From assembly GCA_900491605.1 (NCBI GenBank), contig UESW01004770.1, forward strand, positions 81,659 through 145,658: a stretch of 64,000 nucleotides of DNA. Direction: 5' to 3'. Source of the stretch: Calamus simplicifolius. Lineage: Eukaryota; Streptophyta; Magnoliopsida; Arecales; Arecaceae. Shown here piece by piece: positions 12,301 to 22,178 of this stretch (within the stretch, counting starts at the first letter, position 1; the number at the start of each line of letters is the position of its first letter). The translations under genes and the position numbers were made by a program. The notes under the pieces are model-generated. The model searched no databases. It saw only the letters and a list, made by a program, of their open reading frames with translations, and had not been told where the DNA came from.

Positions 12301-12987
12301 AGAATGATCAGATAGCCCGAATGGAAGAAATTCTGCATACGATTGAGCAAAGGATTGATGCCACAGAGAATTAACAATAGCTCTATCCAATTTCCTAAGG
12401 ATAAGCCCCGTCTGTCTAGAATTGTGCCAGGTGAATAGGCCCCCAGTGAACCGTAGATCCTCCAGCCCAGCTTCAAACAAAGTATCGTTTAACTCTTCCA
12501 TGTAGCAAGGCCACTCAAGACTACCTCCTTTCCTTTCATGTCGAAATCTGATAGCATTGAAATCCCCCATAACAATCCACGGCAGATGGGAATAAGAAGT
12601 AGCTTGCACCTTCAGATTAGACCAAAGCTGTCTTCTAGCAATGACATCGTTAAATCCATAGACAAAGGAGACAGCAATATTAACTCCAGATTTTTGAAGA
12701 GTAAAATAAAGGTGGATAACCTGGTCAAATTTGGAAACAACAGCAGCCTGAAGAATGTTTGGATCCCACCAAATCCAGATCCTGCCGGATCCAGATCCAT
12801 CATAAAAATTTTCACAGTGCCAGCCGTTGAGCAAAGTCATTTGAACCTTATCTTTATTGGAAGCATTAATCTTAGTTTCTAGGAGAGCTATACAAGAAAG
12901 CCTATGAGATTGAACTAAGTGACGAACCTCCGATTGCTTTGTAGGATCATTTAGACCCCGAATATTCCATGAAGCAAACTTAATCAT
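9337..12987 (-). CDS. L4 ORF2, intact LINE endonuclease/reverse transcriptase
   Basis: An uninterrupted 1216-codon frame from the ATG at 12987-12985, which overlaps the ORF1 stop in ATGA. The product would nick target DNA and prime reverse transcription of its own RNA there. The endonuclease occupies about residues 1-235: WNIRGLND at 7, catalytic Glu in LLETKI near 36, GDFNAIRFRHERKGG near 140, SDHSPVV near 225. The RT spans about 455-760: APGPDGFNAFFFQKTW, KAFDSVRWDFLW, GLRQGDPISPYLFVICMD, catalytic CFADDLMVF near 695. The zf-RVT module is at about 1050-1105 with the Cys/His cluster CYLCRHSLEDHDHLFFSC. There is no RNase H domain. All key residues are present, so it may be functional in trans, although its own ORF1 is damaged. 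Confidence 0.94.
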   Translation of the reverse strand: MIKFASWNIRGLNDPTKQSEVRHLVQSHRLSCIALLETKINASNKDKVQMTLLNGWHCENFYDGSGSGRIWIWWDPNILQAAVVSKFDQVIHLYFTLQKSGVNIAVSFVYGFNDVIARRQLWSNLKVQATSYSHLPWIVMGDFNAIRFRHERKGGSLEWPCYMEELNDTLFEAGLEDLRFTGGLFTWHNSRQTGLILRKLDRAIVNSLWHQSFAQSYAEFLPFGLSDHSPVVVNLGISHPLYKCPFKFFNFWTEFDEFNPLIEKIWSTPVVGHSMFRVYKKLKLVKMALKELSRTKNAIINGELTSLRSELDGFQSSITAGHHGRDVLEKEKDCAKRLYMALNGKESYARQRSRIQWLKEGDQCTSFFFNSMKGRNNLNKILCIQNENGDWIREKDQIAQEVVGFYTHLLGKKCGTNYDGGDVLAKYVDCALSNDQRRFLTSAFTDDEIKGAMFALHPNKAPGPDGFNAFFFQKTWPIVGDDITAAIKDFFSNGLLLKEVNCTTIALIPKVPNASKLTDFRPISCCNTVYKCITKLLATRLKQILPTFINEAQSAFVHGRLIGDNILLAQELVRGYHLPSPTPKCALKIDIMKAFDSVRWDFLWDTLQLLGFPPLFIGWIRTCVSTARYSVAINGELNGFFDGKKGLRQGDPISPYLFVICMDVFSRILDQKIHDSPSFKFHWRCRKSKISHLCFADDLMVFCRGDLNSINVVKDALDTFSSLSGLSPNHSKSTTFLSGVSVHLQKDITDLMGFSLGSFPIRYLGVPLITTKLKASDCHSLVDRILRRIKVWTNRFLSYAGRLQLIQSVIFSIQSFWSAHFILPVKIIKDIESILSAFLWNGVSLNRHGAKVSWSTITTPKEEGGLGIKKIRDWNAASMARHIWSLCNPCSKSLWAAWVKLNLLHKEHFWVAKVPWYCSWTWRKILKIRDRVRNFISVKVGNGDSTSLWFDSWRPQGSICSSSHARVITDSGLSKDAKVSAIIYAGNWRWPAANSLELIILKSETGSLPLPDCSCSDKVLWEGSTAFSIKRAWNILRIPSQRVDWAHLVWFKHHVPRHSFILWLAIRGRLATHDRLISYGILCQRACYLCRHSLEDHDHLFFSCPFSARIWSAIARKCGLVHFPFSWERLRPWLCRNIKGVSFHSIICRLALGAALYFIWLERNSRKHGRLPQKEQSIISKIMDLVRLKLEGATFPRNAANLQLIDRWQLPSSLLS

Positions 12988-14502
12988 TTGGGATTCTTGT
13001 AGAGCTTCCCTCTGGAATTACCAGAGCAACCGATCTTCTTCTTGTCCTTCTTCTTCCTACCTAGCTTTCCTTCAACTTCATCAATCATAATGAGCCTCCT
13101 AGCCAAGAGAGGAGTGGGAGATGAAGACGAGGATGGGGACAAAACCTCACTGCCCACAATGGAGGAAATGGCATTCGGTACAGAGGGGGAAACAGAGGAA
13201 ACAGAGGAAATGGCGTTCGGTACAGTAGAAGTAAGCGGATCGTCAAACTTCGGATCACAGGCTCCTGTATAACTCGGATCTGCAGCAGCATCAAACGGGT
13301 CACCAGCTCCATCACTAATCGGATCCTCAACAACAAATGGATCCACAACTACAGTACAAATCGGATCGTCAAGCCTTGAATCTTTCGGATCTGCAGCTCC
13401 CGCTATCGGATCCTCAGCTAAAGGGACGGCCCGATCATCCAGCGAATTGAGAGCAGCAAACTTGTTGACGGAGCTGCACAAATCACGCGCTGGAGAAGAA
13501 ATCCTTGGAGCAACCATGAAATTAGTTCCAATCTGAGCCGTGGAAGGAGGAGCAATCTGAGCCATGGGAGGAGAGGAAACAGCCGAACGACTGTTCCTCA
13601 CAAGCTGACAATCCCCATCCGAAGCAGAATTTGGATTAAGTTGAGAGGATTTAGGAATCCATACTTGATGACTGAACTTCTTGCAGAGAGAAGGAGGATG
13701 GCCGAATTCCTTACACACAGAGCACCTCTTTGGAATCCAGTTATACTCAATTTTGATCCCAGAAATGCTGCCGTCTTCCAATTCTAAATCAAAACCCTTA
13801 GGGAGGGAAGCATCTATGTCAATCTCAATGCATATACGGGCGTAGCTCAAACGCCTAAGAGAGGATGTCATCTTATCTGCATGCAGAGGCTTCCCAACCA
13901 TACTGGCAATGTAACTGAGGCCTTCCTCCGTCCAATACTCCAACGGAACATTATAGAAGTGAGCCCAAACAGGAACTTTCTTGCAGCCCTCCTTTGAGAG
14001 ATTCATACAAGGAGACCAGCGTTTTAGAAAGATTGGTCTGCCTCCAAAATGCCAAGGACCCCCTTCCAAGGCTTCAGCAACTCTAACTGGATCAGAGAAT
14101 TTGAAAAAGAAGAATCCATTTCCATTACACAGAACCTCTGTAAGCCCAGACTTCCCCCAATGCCTCTGAGCACACGCTTGAACCAAAGAGAAAGGCAGCT
14201 TGTCAAGGAAAAAACCCACAATTGTATTTTGCCAGATAGGAACTCCCTTACGTGCCACTGAAGCAGGGAGCTTAATCCTAACATTTCCCTCAAAATCCAA
14301 GATCGCGGCTTTATGTAAGCAAGCTCCATAGCAGCCGGACAGTCCTTTACAAGAGAGGCCCAGGAAGAATGAGCACAAACAGGACCCGCTGCAGTCCCAT
14401 GAACAGGGGAAGAAGGAGCCTTCGGTAGAGGAACAGGGGAATCCACCTTGACGTCAGCACTTGGAGACGGGCGCGATCGATTTTGAAAACAAGAGCTAGC
14501 AA
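12984..14502 (-). pseudogene. L4 ORF1, 5'-truncated and frameshifted
   Basis: In minus-strand order the fragment starts inside the ORF1 N-terminal linker (segment SSWASLVKDCPAAMELAYIK). It shifts frame near 14300, then reads without a break to the stop at 12984-12986. It contains the DUF4283-like domain (GFFLDKLPFSLVQACAQRHW, GGPWHFGGRPIFLKRW, HFYNVPLEYW), the zinc knuckle at 13683-13724, an Asp-Pro-rich stretch (about 13220-13450) and the C-terminal motif TPLLARRLIMIDEVEGKL with a Lys-rich tail. With neither start codon nor continuous frame it is not expected to make full ORF1 protein. Confidence 0.9.
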
Positions 14503-14897
14503 CTTGCTATTTATGTCGTCACAGATTGGAGGATCATGATCATCTGTTTTTCAGCTGTCCTTTCTCTTCACGGGTTTGGTCTGCCATTGCTAGAAAATGT
14601 GGCTTAGCGCACTTCCCATCTTCTTGGGAGAGTCTGAGGCCGTGGCTTTCCAGAAATATCAAAGGAGCCTCTTTCCATTCTATTGTTTGTAGGCTTGCCT
14701 TGGGTGCTGCTTTGTACTTCATATGGTTAGAAAGAAACTCCCGCAAGCATGGGTGCTTGCTTCTAAAGGAACAAAGTATAGTCTCTAAGATTATGGACTC
14801 GATCAGGCTGAAGTTGGAGGGTGCTACTTTTCCCAGAAATGCGGCAAATCTCCAGTTGATTGATAGATGGCAACTGCCCTCCTCTCTTTTGAGTTAA
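14503..14897 (+). pseudogene. L1 ORF2 C-terminal part
   Basis: The L1 frame resumes after the second TSD copy. It reads the Cys/His part of zf-RVT (CRHRLEDHDHLFFSC-like) and the conserved ORF2 end (FIWLERNSRKHG, NLQLIDRWQLPSSLLS), with the stop at 14895-14897. Near-identical to 52727-53110 in L11. Confidence 0.9.
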
Positions 14898-15085
14898 TCC
14901 AGTTCGGTCTTTTGTAACCTTATTGTTTGACTTGGTTGGTCTGGGCTTATTTGGCTTTAGGTTATTTCAACCTTTTGGTGGATGTTTTCCCTTGCTTGTA
15001 TGCTTGCGGGCTCTGTCCCGCTCTTTGTACTTATAATTCTTTCTTTTTAATACAAATCACCTTTAACTTTCAAAAAAAAAAAAAA
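14898..15085 (+). other. L1 3' UTR, hairpin and poly(A)
   Basis: Hairpin gcgggctctgtcccgc at 15006-15021, then ttgtactta, the terminal aactttc and A14 (15072-15085). Directly abuts EPRV sequence at 15086. Confidence 0.78.
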
Positions 15086-15086
15086 C

Positions 15087-15320
15087 AAATTGTGGCTTAT
15101 TACTTATGATCATCCTCAACAATTTCCAAAGCCTGAAAAAGAATCAGTCCCTCCAATAACAGGTAAGCCTCCCAACAGAAAAGAATTGAAGAAGAAACTA
15201 TTGGAAGAACTATCTCAACTTGGAGACTCAGACAACGAAGAAGACACTGGATCAACACAACCAGACCCAACAACAATGCAGTTTGCACAAGACCCTTATG
15301 AAGATTACAACATCATATAA
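15087..15320 (+). pseudogene. EPRV second frame, C-terminal end
   Basis: An open stretch of 77 codons ends in an acidic tail (DSDNEEDTGSTQPDP) at the stop 15318-15320. Its first ~25 codons (WLITYDHPQQFPKPEK) match the minus-strand EPRV piece at 59123-59210, so it belongs to the virus. By position it is the last protein before the intergenic region. The upstream part is missing because L1 lies there. The product is not recognised. By comparison with the inverted pieces at 58077-59469 it is the end of a Pro-rich protein encoded after RNase H. Confidence 0.7.
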
Positions 15321-15413
15321 TCATCATAAGGAAGATAACAAGGCCTTCCAGATAGGCTTTGTCCAAGCACAGCCCAGTTCATTCAGACCAGCCTGCCAAC
15401 TCCAGAAGACAAC
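15321..15413 (+). repeat. EPRV intergenic region, first 87-bp repeat copy (part)
   Basis: Directly after the viral stop, most of one copy of the 87-bp tandem unit (about 15333-15413) is present. L5 inserted inside it. The unit continues at 30463. Confidence 0.75.
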
Positions 15414-15612
15414 TGTATTGTTGACTATGACATGTGATATACTAAAAGGATTCGGTTCTAGAGAGAGAAGCTCTGGGGTTCTAGAGAGAGAAGCTCTCTT
15501 GCTCTGTTCCTTCAATCTTGTTTGTTATTCTGGTTTGTTAGCTGGTCTTATGGAAGATTCTCAATCTTGTTTATTAAGCTTGTTTGTTAATCTTGTTTGT
15601 TGATCTGGTTCT
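15414..15612 (+). promoter_or_regulatory. L5 5' UTR with duplicated GA-rich motif
   Basis: Two tandem copies of a 22-bp unit containing ggttctagagagagaagctc lie at about 15451-15501. The core is the reverse complement of the gagcttctctctct core found in L2, L11 and L12. The promoter role is inferred from its place at the 5' end and from its reuse in other full-length copies. Confidence 0.5.
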
Positions 15613-16863
15613 ATGGAAGACTCCGTTATGGCGGGTGGCTCTCATAAGGACCTCGTCTCTCTTGTTTCCGGGAGCTCTGTTCCGGGAAGCTCTAAAGGAG
15701 GTTTGCTAGTTGATGAGGAAGCTACGGTTGGATCTGGTTCCTGTAAGGCGCTTGTGAGGGATGCTGCTCCACGCTGTCCCATTTCTAGTAGATCAGCTGT
15801 TTCGTCCGCCGTTGGAGATCTCTCTGGGTATGTTTTGGGCCTTGATTCAAAGTTGCAGAAGAACATCTCTTCTTGCTGCAGCTTGCCTGGTTCGTCTTCT
15901 GTGATTTCCGATCGGGTGCAGTCCTCTCCGTCCGTGGATGCTGAGAGACTTGTCCCAGTTGTTAGGCCCGTGGTAGCTGGTGAAGAAGTGCTGAGAGATT
16001 TCGTCTCTGCCTCCCATTCTCCATTAGCTAATCCGCTGTTGAAGAAGCGCTCCTTCTCTGCTCCAAGTTCTCGGAAGGCCCCGTCTCTGGGCGTTTACCC
16101 GGTCCAAAGCTCTGTAATTGATGAGTCCGTCAGTCTTTTACCGGCTTTGGAGGTACGTCCTGTGGTACCGGCGGTACCCGTTTCACCCATTTTGCCGGCT
16201 TCCTCAAATTTGGATTTTACAAAGCCAAATTTCCCGCCTCTGCTGCATTCCGGTAATTCCTGCACTATTCCCAGTTCTTCTATTCCGCCTTGTTCTGTTA
16301 TTCCGCAGGCCTTCTCTGGCTCCTCCTCTGAAGCTATCAAAGATAAGAGCAAGCATCACTCTGATTGGGCGTCTCTAGTTAAAGAGACTCCGGGCCATAT
16401 GCAGCTGAAATTCATTAAACCTTCTTCAACTGCTAACGAGGGCAAATCCACTGTTAAGATTCCTTCCTCTGTTGCTCTAAAGGGTGCCTCTGTTTGGAAA
16501 AACACTTTGGTCGGTTTTTTCCTTGAGAAGTTGCCTTTTTCTCTGGTTCAAGCTTGTGCTCAGCGCCATTGGGGAAAGTTGGGACTGTTAGATGTCCTAT
16601 ATAACGGGAATGGTTTTTTCTTCTTCAAATTCTCTGATCCTGGCAGTTTAAACTCTGCTTTGGAGGGTGGCCCATGGTACTTTGGAGGCAGACCGATTTT
16701 CCTAAAGCCGTGGACTCCTTGTATGATCTTATCAAAGGAGGGCTTAAAGCATGTTCCAATATGGGCTCATTTTTACAATGTTCCGTTAGAATATTGGACG
16801 GATGAGGGTCTTAGCTATATTGCTAGCATGGTTGGGAAACCACTCCATGCTGATAAGATGACT
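15613..16863 (+). pseudogene. L5 ORF1, N-terminal part
   Basis: From the ATG at 15613 the frame is open for about 417 codons. A Ser/Val-rich N-terminal region contains the short motif NFPPL (about 16230) and the conserved segment SDWASLVKETPGHMQLKFIK. The DUF4283-like domain follows (GFFLEKLPFSLVQACAQRHW, GGPWYFGGRPIFLKPW, HFYNVPLEYW). L6 interrupts it just after KPLHADKM. The remainder lies at 21950-21991 and 25788-26603. Confidence 0.9.
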
Positions 16864-17064
16864 TTTTTTTTTTTTTTTGAAAGGTAAAGTATGAAATGTA
16901 TTAATAATGTGAGGATGAAAGTACAGGTACTCAGGGCAATCCCCGGAGTAACTAAAAGGCCCAAAAGGGATAGATCCACAAAAAGGGAAACATCCCTAGA
17001 CTAAAAGGGAACAAACATCTGAGAACAGACGTGATGGGATCACAGAGAAATCAACACAAAAGGA
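16864..17064 (-). other. L6 3' UTR, hairpin and poly(A)
   Basis: The hairpin region ccggggattgccctg (sense) at about 16932-16946 has an imperfect stem. It is followed by gtacctgtac and the terminal tttacctttc plus A-tract. Confidence 0.65.
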
Positions 17065-20000
17065 TCAACTAGAAATGGAGGGAGAGAGCTGCCACCTATC
17101 AATCAAGCGTTGGTGACCATCCTTCTTTGGGAAGACAGCACCATCCAAACTCGCCCTAACTGACTCCAATATTTTGGAAAGAATCCCAGCTTCATTAAGA
17201 GGCCTTTGGCCATGCTTGCGAGAGTTCCTTTCAAGCCAAATTAGGTACAAAGAAGCCCCCAGAGCCAGTCTGCGAATAATGGAAAGAAGGGAGTTGCCTT
17301 TGATGTTCCTGCATAGCCACGGCGTCAAGAGCTCCCAAGAAGAAGGATAATGCTGAAAGTCGCACAAACTGGCAATAGAAGACCATATCCGAAAGGAATA
17401 CGAGCAGCTGAAGAAAAGATGGCTGTGATCCTCAGTATGGTCTTTGCATAGAAAGCAGTTTAAGTGACAGTGAATACCGAAGGAGTGAAGGCGATCCTGA
17501 GTAGAGAGTCTACCACGAATCGCTAACCATAAAAGGAAGGAGTGCCTCGGAACATGGTGCTTAAACCATAGAAGGTGAGCCCAGTCTACACGATTGCTAT
17601 GAGCACGGATACTGTTCCAAACTCTTTTAATGGAGAAAGCGGTGGAACCATCCCAAAGAAGCTGATCTGGATGACTACAGTCGGGTAAAGCAAGGGATCT
17701 AGTCTCAATCTTCAATTCAAAGAGCTCAATAGAATTTGCAGCAGGCCATCTCCAGAGGCCAGAGGAGAGGATGTCACTGACCTTTGCATCTATGTTGAGA
17801 CCAGAATCAGAAATAACTCTGGCATTTGAGGAGGTGCAAATAGGTCCAAGGCTTCGCCAAGAATCAAACCAAAGGGAGGTAGAAGCTCCATTCCCAACTC
17901 TGACTGTGATATAGGCCTTTACTCTATCCCGAAGCTTAAGGATTTTCCTCCAAGTCCAGGAGCAATTCCATGGAACTTTAGCAACCCAAAAGTGATCTTT
18001 ATGAAGCAGATTCTTCTTTACCCACGCCGCCCACAGAGATTTAGAGCAGGGCTGGCATAATAACCAGATATAACGGGTCATGGAGGCATAGTTCCAGTCT
18101 CTAATTTTTTTGATCCCCAATCCCCCTTCGTCTTTCGGGCACGAGATGTCCGACCATGCCACTTTGGCTCCGTTGCGATTCAAAGAACATCCCTTCCATA
18201 AAAAAGCCGATAGAATCCCTTCAATGTCTTTGAGAACCTTAACTGGGAGAATGAAATGGGAACTCCAAAAAGACTGGATACTGAATAAAACAGATTGAAT
18301 GAGTTGTAACCTTCCAGCATAGGATAGGAAACGATTTGTCCAGATCTTGATCCTCTTCAGAATACGGTCAACAAGAGCATGGTCAACAAGAGCATGGCAA
18401 TCGAGAGCTCTAAGCTTCGAGGAGATCAAAGGAACCCCCAGATATCTGATGGGAAAGGAGCCAAGCTTGAAGCCGATGAAGTTTACAAGTTCATGATGAG
18501 AATCCACCGGCAATCCTGAAAGAAAGATCGAACTTTTGGCATTATTTGGGACCAAACCGGAGAGAGAAGAGAAGGTATCCAGAGCATCCTTCACAACTCT
18601 AATGGAGTTCAGGTCGCCGCGACAGAAAACCAGCAGATCATCAGCAAAGCATAAATGAGTAATTCTGGAATCCCGACATCTCAAGTGGAATTTGAAGGAT
18701 GGGGAAGCACGGATTTTTTGATCAAGAATCCGAGAGAGAACGTCCATGCAGATAACAAATAAGTAGGGTGAGATGGGATCACCTTGACGGAGACCTTTCT
18801 TCCCTTCAAAGAATCCATTGAGTTCACCATTGATAGCAATAGAATACCTGGCAGAAGTGACACAGGCTTTGATCCAGCCGATGAAAATGGGAGGAAAGCC
18901 AAGCAGTCGAAGAGAATCCCAAAGAAAGTCCCAACGAACAGAATCAAAAGCTTTCATTATATCAATTTTGAGGACGCAGTTCGGGGAGGAGGTGAAAAGA
19001 TGGTAACCACGAATTAGCTCCTGAGCCATAAGAATGTTGTCTCCGATATGCCTTCCCTGAACAAAAGCGGACTGGGCCTCATTGATAAAAGACGGGAGGA
19101 CTTCCTTTAACCGGTTAGCAAGGAGCTTTGCAATACATTTATAGATTGTATTGCAACAGGAGATCGGTCTGAAATCCTTAAGATGAGCTGCATTCGGGAC
19201 TTTGGGGATAAGCACAACAGCCGTGCAATTTGTTTCCTTGAGAAGTTTAGCAGTGGAGAAAAAGTCCCTAATAGCCAAAGAGATATCAGCTCCCACGATA
19301 GGCCAAGTGTGTTGGAAGAAAATAAGCATTGAAGCCATCCGGTCCTGGTGCTTTATTTGGATGAAGCTGAAAGAAAGCTTCTTTAATTTCATCATCAGTG
19401 AAACCGATGCTTAACTTGCTAACCTGATCTGGGGAGAGAACTGGATCAAGGAAGAGATCAAGCTGTTCGGTCCCGACATAATCTGTGCCAGAATCCGTGC
19501 CTAGGAGTTGCTTGTAGAAGCAAACGATTTCATGAACAATCTGATCCTTGTCTCTAATCCATTCACCATTTTGATTCTGGATGCAGAGGATATTGTTGAT
19601 GTTATGTCTCCCTTTAACCGAGTTGAAGAAGAAGGCAGAGTTTTTGTCACCTTCCTTAAGCCATTGGATTCTGCTTTTTTGTTTGGCGTAGCTCTCCCTC
19701 CCCTTGTAGGCAGTGGCCAGCCTATTAGCACAATCTCGCTCCTTTTCAAGCAGATCGCTGACATTTGAGCCACCGGCAATAGACGATTGAAGGCCATCGA
19801 GTTCAGTGCGGAGAGAGGAAAGATCCCCATTGATAAGAACATTCTTTGTCTTACACAAATCCTTGAGAGCAGATTTTAATAACTTCAATTTTCTGTAGAC
19901 TTTGAACATGGAGTGACCAGCGACCGGAGTGTTCCAAACTCTCTCAACTAACGGCATAAATTCATCAAACTCGGACCAGAAGTTGAAGAATTTGAAGGGG

Positions 20001-20731
20001 GGTTTGAATAGCGGACGATTCAGCCCAAGATCCACAACAGCCGGTGAATGGTCAGAGAGACCAAACGGAAGAAATTGAGCATTTGAATGATGGAAGTGGT
20101 TGAGCCAGAGAGAATTCACAAGAGCCCTGTCAAGCTTGCACATGATGTGACCAATGGCTCTTGAGTTATGCCAGGTGAAGAGAAATCCACTGAAGCGAAG
20201 ATCGTCCAGACCGGCATGAAACAAGGCATTATTAAAATCATCCATATGGCTCGGCCATTGAGAACTACCACCTTTTCTTTCTTGCCTGAAGCGGATAGCA
20301 TTGAAGTCTCCCATAACAAGCCACGGCAGGTGGGAGAAGGAAGCAGCATGATCAATCAAGTTCTTCCAGAGACAACGGCGAGCCACAAGGTCATTCGAGC
20401 CGTAAACAAAAGAAATGACAAAACGCTCGCCAGAGCCTATGATAGTGAGAGACAAATGGATAATTTGATCAAGTTTGGAGATAACAGATGCAAGAAGAAT
20501 TTTAGGGTCCCACCAGATCCAAATACTTCCCGAGTTATCTTCTTCATAAAAGTTAGAGCAATCCCATCCCGGAAACAGAGACGATTGGAACTTTTCTTTA
20601 TTGCAAGGATTGATCTTGGTCTCAAGGAGAGCTATACAGGAGATTTTTTGGGTATGTACAAGATTTTTAACATCCGAATGCTTAGAGGGATCGTTTAGAC
20701 CCCTGATGTTCCAGGTAGCTACCTTGGTCAT
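17065..20731 (-). pseudogene. L6 ORF2 with one frameshift
   Basis: Starts at the ATG 20731-20729, overlapping the ORF1 stop in ATGA. The endonuclease (WNIRGLND, GDFNAIRFRQERKGG, SDHSPAVV) and the start of the RT (APGPDGFNAY) are in one frame to about 19290. A one-base deletion at about 19300-19320 shifts the frame. From there RT (KAFDSVRWDFLW, GLRQGDPISPYLFVICMD, CFADDLLVFC) and zf-RVT (HVPRHSFLLWLAIRGRL, CFLCKDHTEDHSHLFFSC) run to the stop at 17065. A 15-bp in-frame tandem duplication (HALVD twice) lies at about 18367-18400. Otherwise near full length, but it cannot make full ORF2 protein without frameshifting. Confidence 0.92.
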
Positions 20732-21949
20732 TTGGATGATTTGGATAGTAGCCCTCTGGAGAGTCCAGAGCTAGCAGCAAGCTTCTTGTCCTTCTTCTTC
20801 TTCCTTCCCAATTTCATCTCCACTTCGTCAATCATAATAAGTTTCCTGGCTAGCAGGGGAGTGCTTTTGGGGGACGAGGAAGGAGGAGAGGTCCCCAGAT
20901 GAGCATTAGAGTTTGAATAGGAGACGACAGGATGACGAGAGGAGCCGGAACGATCTTCATGAGGAGAAACAGAGGAACTGACCACCAGCTCCTGTAGCAT
21001 AGCATTCGGATCGTCAAATGCTAACGGGTCACTAGCTCCTGTAGCTTTCGGATCGTCAAATGCTATTGGATTTTCATCACCGTCAACTATCGGATCGGCA
21101 GCAATTTTCGGATCACGGACTCCTGAACCAGACGGATCATCCACAGGAATCGGATCGGCAACAGCATCAATCGGATCGACAGCTGATGCAGGCTCCTCAT
21201 GAAATCCCATAGCAGGAAGAACTTCATCCGATCTCAGGGCAGCGAAAGGATTGACAGAAGAGTGCAACCCATTTAATGGAAGGGCATTCGAAATGGGCAA
21301 ATCCTGAGTCATAGAAGCAGAGTCATGCATAGCCTTGGGCGAGCGAGAGAGATTATCCGGCACGGCCTTACGATTGGAAACCACAGTCTTCCATTCCCCA
21401 TCATGAAGCGGAAGAGTTATAGGATGTGCAGATTTAGGAATCCAAACCTTATGACCAGGTTTCTTACAGTTAGAAGAAAGGTGCCCGAACACCTTACAGA
21501 TAGAGCACCTCTTGGGGATCCAGTTGTAAGCAACTTGGATTCCGGCAACGCTCCCATCCTCCAGTTCAATCTCGAAAGCGTCCGGTAGGGAGTCTTCTAT
21601 ATCAATCTCAATACATACTCTGGCATAGCTCAATCTCCTACGAGAGGAAGTCATATTGTCAGCATGGAGAGGTTTCCCGACCATGCTTGCAATGTAACTG
21701 AGGCCATCTTCTGTCCAAAACTCCAGCGGCACGTTGAAGAAGTTAGCCCAGATCGGAACTTTCCTACAGCCCTCCTTCGTCAGATTCATGCATGGGGACC
21801 ATCTCTTAAGGAATATAGGTCTCCCCCCAAAGTGCCAAGGACCGCCCTCCAGAGCAACATTCAGATTATCCGAGCAAGGAAAATTGAAGAAAAAGAAACT
21901 GTTGCCGTTACTTAGCACATTAAGCAACCCGAGCTTGCCCCAGTGTTTC
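20728..21949 (-). pseudogene. L6 ORF1, N-terminally truncated
   Basis: An open minus-strand frame of about 407 codons runs from the truncation point at 21949 to the stop at 20728-20730. It keeps the DUF4283-like core (GGPWHFGGRPIFLKRW, NFFNVPLEFW), the zinc knuckle at 21466-21507, an Asp-Pro-rich stretch (about 21000-21200, repeated DDP units) and the C-terminal motif TPLLARKLIMIDEVEMKL with Lys-rich end. The N-terminal third is lost. The first in-frame Met is at 21951, which falls in host sequence at the junction. Confidence 0.88.
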
Positions 21950-21991
21950 ATGACTTCCTCTTTAAAGCGCTTGTGCTACGCCAGAATTTGC
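21950..21991 (+). pseudogene. L5 ORF1, 42-nt island between L6 and L7
   Basis: Fourteen codons reading MTSSLKRLCYARIC, exactly the segment that follows KPLHADK in other ORF1s. It includes the right-hand TSD copy of L6. The poly(T) of L7 begins at 21992. This island proves that L6 and L7 are separate insertions. Confidence 0.92.
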
Positions 21992-22178
21992 TTTTTTTTT
22001 TTTTTTTTGAAAAGTGAAGTATGAATTTATAAGTAAAGGAGAGATAAGTACATGAAAACGGGGCATACCCCGGATAAGACAAGTAAGAACAGAAGAAACC
22101 TAAACAACAGGTGAAGACATCTCACACGAGATGAAAGCTAAGAAAGACAACATCAAAAATATCCCCAGCATCTAGATG
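21992..22178 (-). other. L7 3' UTR, hairpin and poly(A)
   Basis: Hairpin cggggtatgccccg (sense) at 22059-22072, then catgtactta and the terminal cacttttc plus A-tract. The stem is perfect. Confidence 0.75.

Larger units (their letters stand above)
9149..14502 (-). mobile_element. LINE L4 inserted in L1, 5'-truncated in ORF1
   Basis: The poly(T) at 9152-9170 marks its 3' end. The other end (about 14502) lies in the N-terminal half of ORF1, at the point matching about 40764 in L11. The TSD cttgctatttat is at 9137-9148 and 14503-14514. It carries an intact ORF2 and an ORF1 with one frameshift near 14300. It belongs to the same subfamily as L1 and L11, judged by ORF2 sequence and 3' UTR. Confidence 0.95.
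1..15085 (+). mobile_element. LINE copy L1 (host of L2 and L4), 5' end outside window
   Basis: Three separated blocks (1-255, 7568-9148, 14503-15085) join into one LINE running from the RT domain of ORF2 to a 3' UTR and poly(A) at 15072-15085. The first gap is L2, flanked by the 15-bp TSD ggggataacattcta at 241-255 and 7568-7582. The second gap is L4, flanked by cttgctatttat at 9137-9148 and 14503-14514. The 3' flank is EPRV coding sequence, so L1 itself landed in a virus copy. The blocks are almost identical by eye to the matching parts of L11 (50906-53301), so the two are close sisters. The 5' end and 5' TSD lie left of the window. Confidence 0.93.
16864..21949 (-). mobile_element. LINE L6 inserted in L5 ORF1, 5'-truncated
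   Basis: The poly(T) to 16878 marks the 3' end. The 5' end is in ORF1 at the segment KHWGKLGLLNVL. The host repeats only atgactt at 16858-16864 and 21950-21956, a 7-bp TSD much shorter than the usual 12-15 bp here. L6 contains ORF1 (from its DUF4283 domain on) and ORF2 with one frameshift near 19300. Confidence 0.92.
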
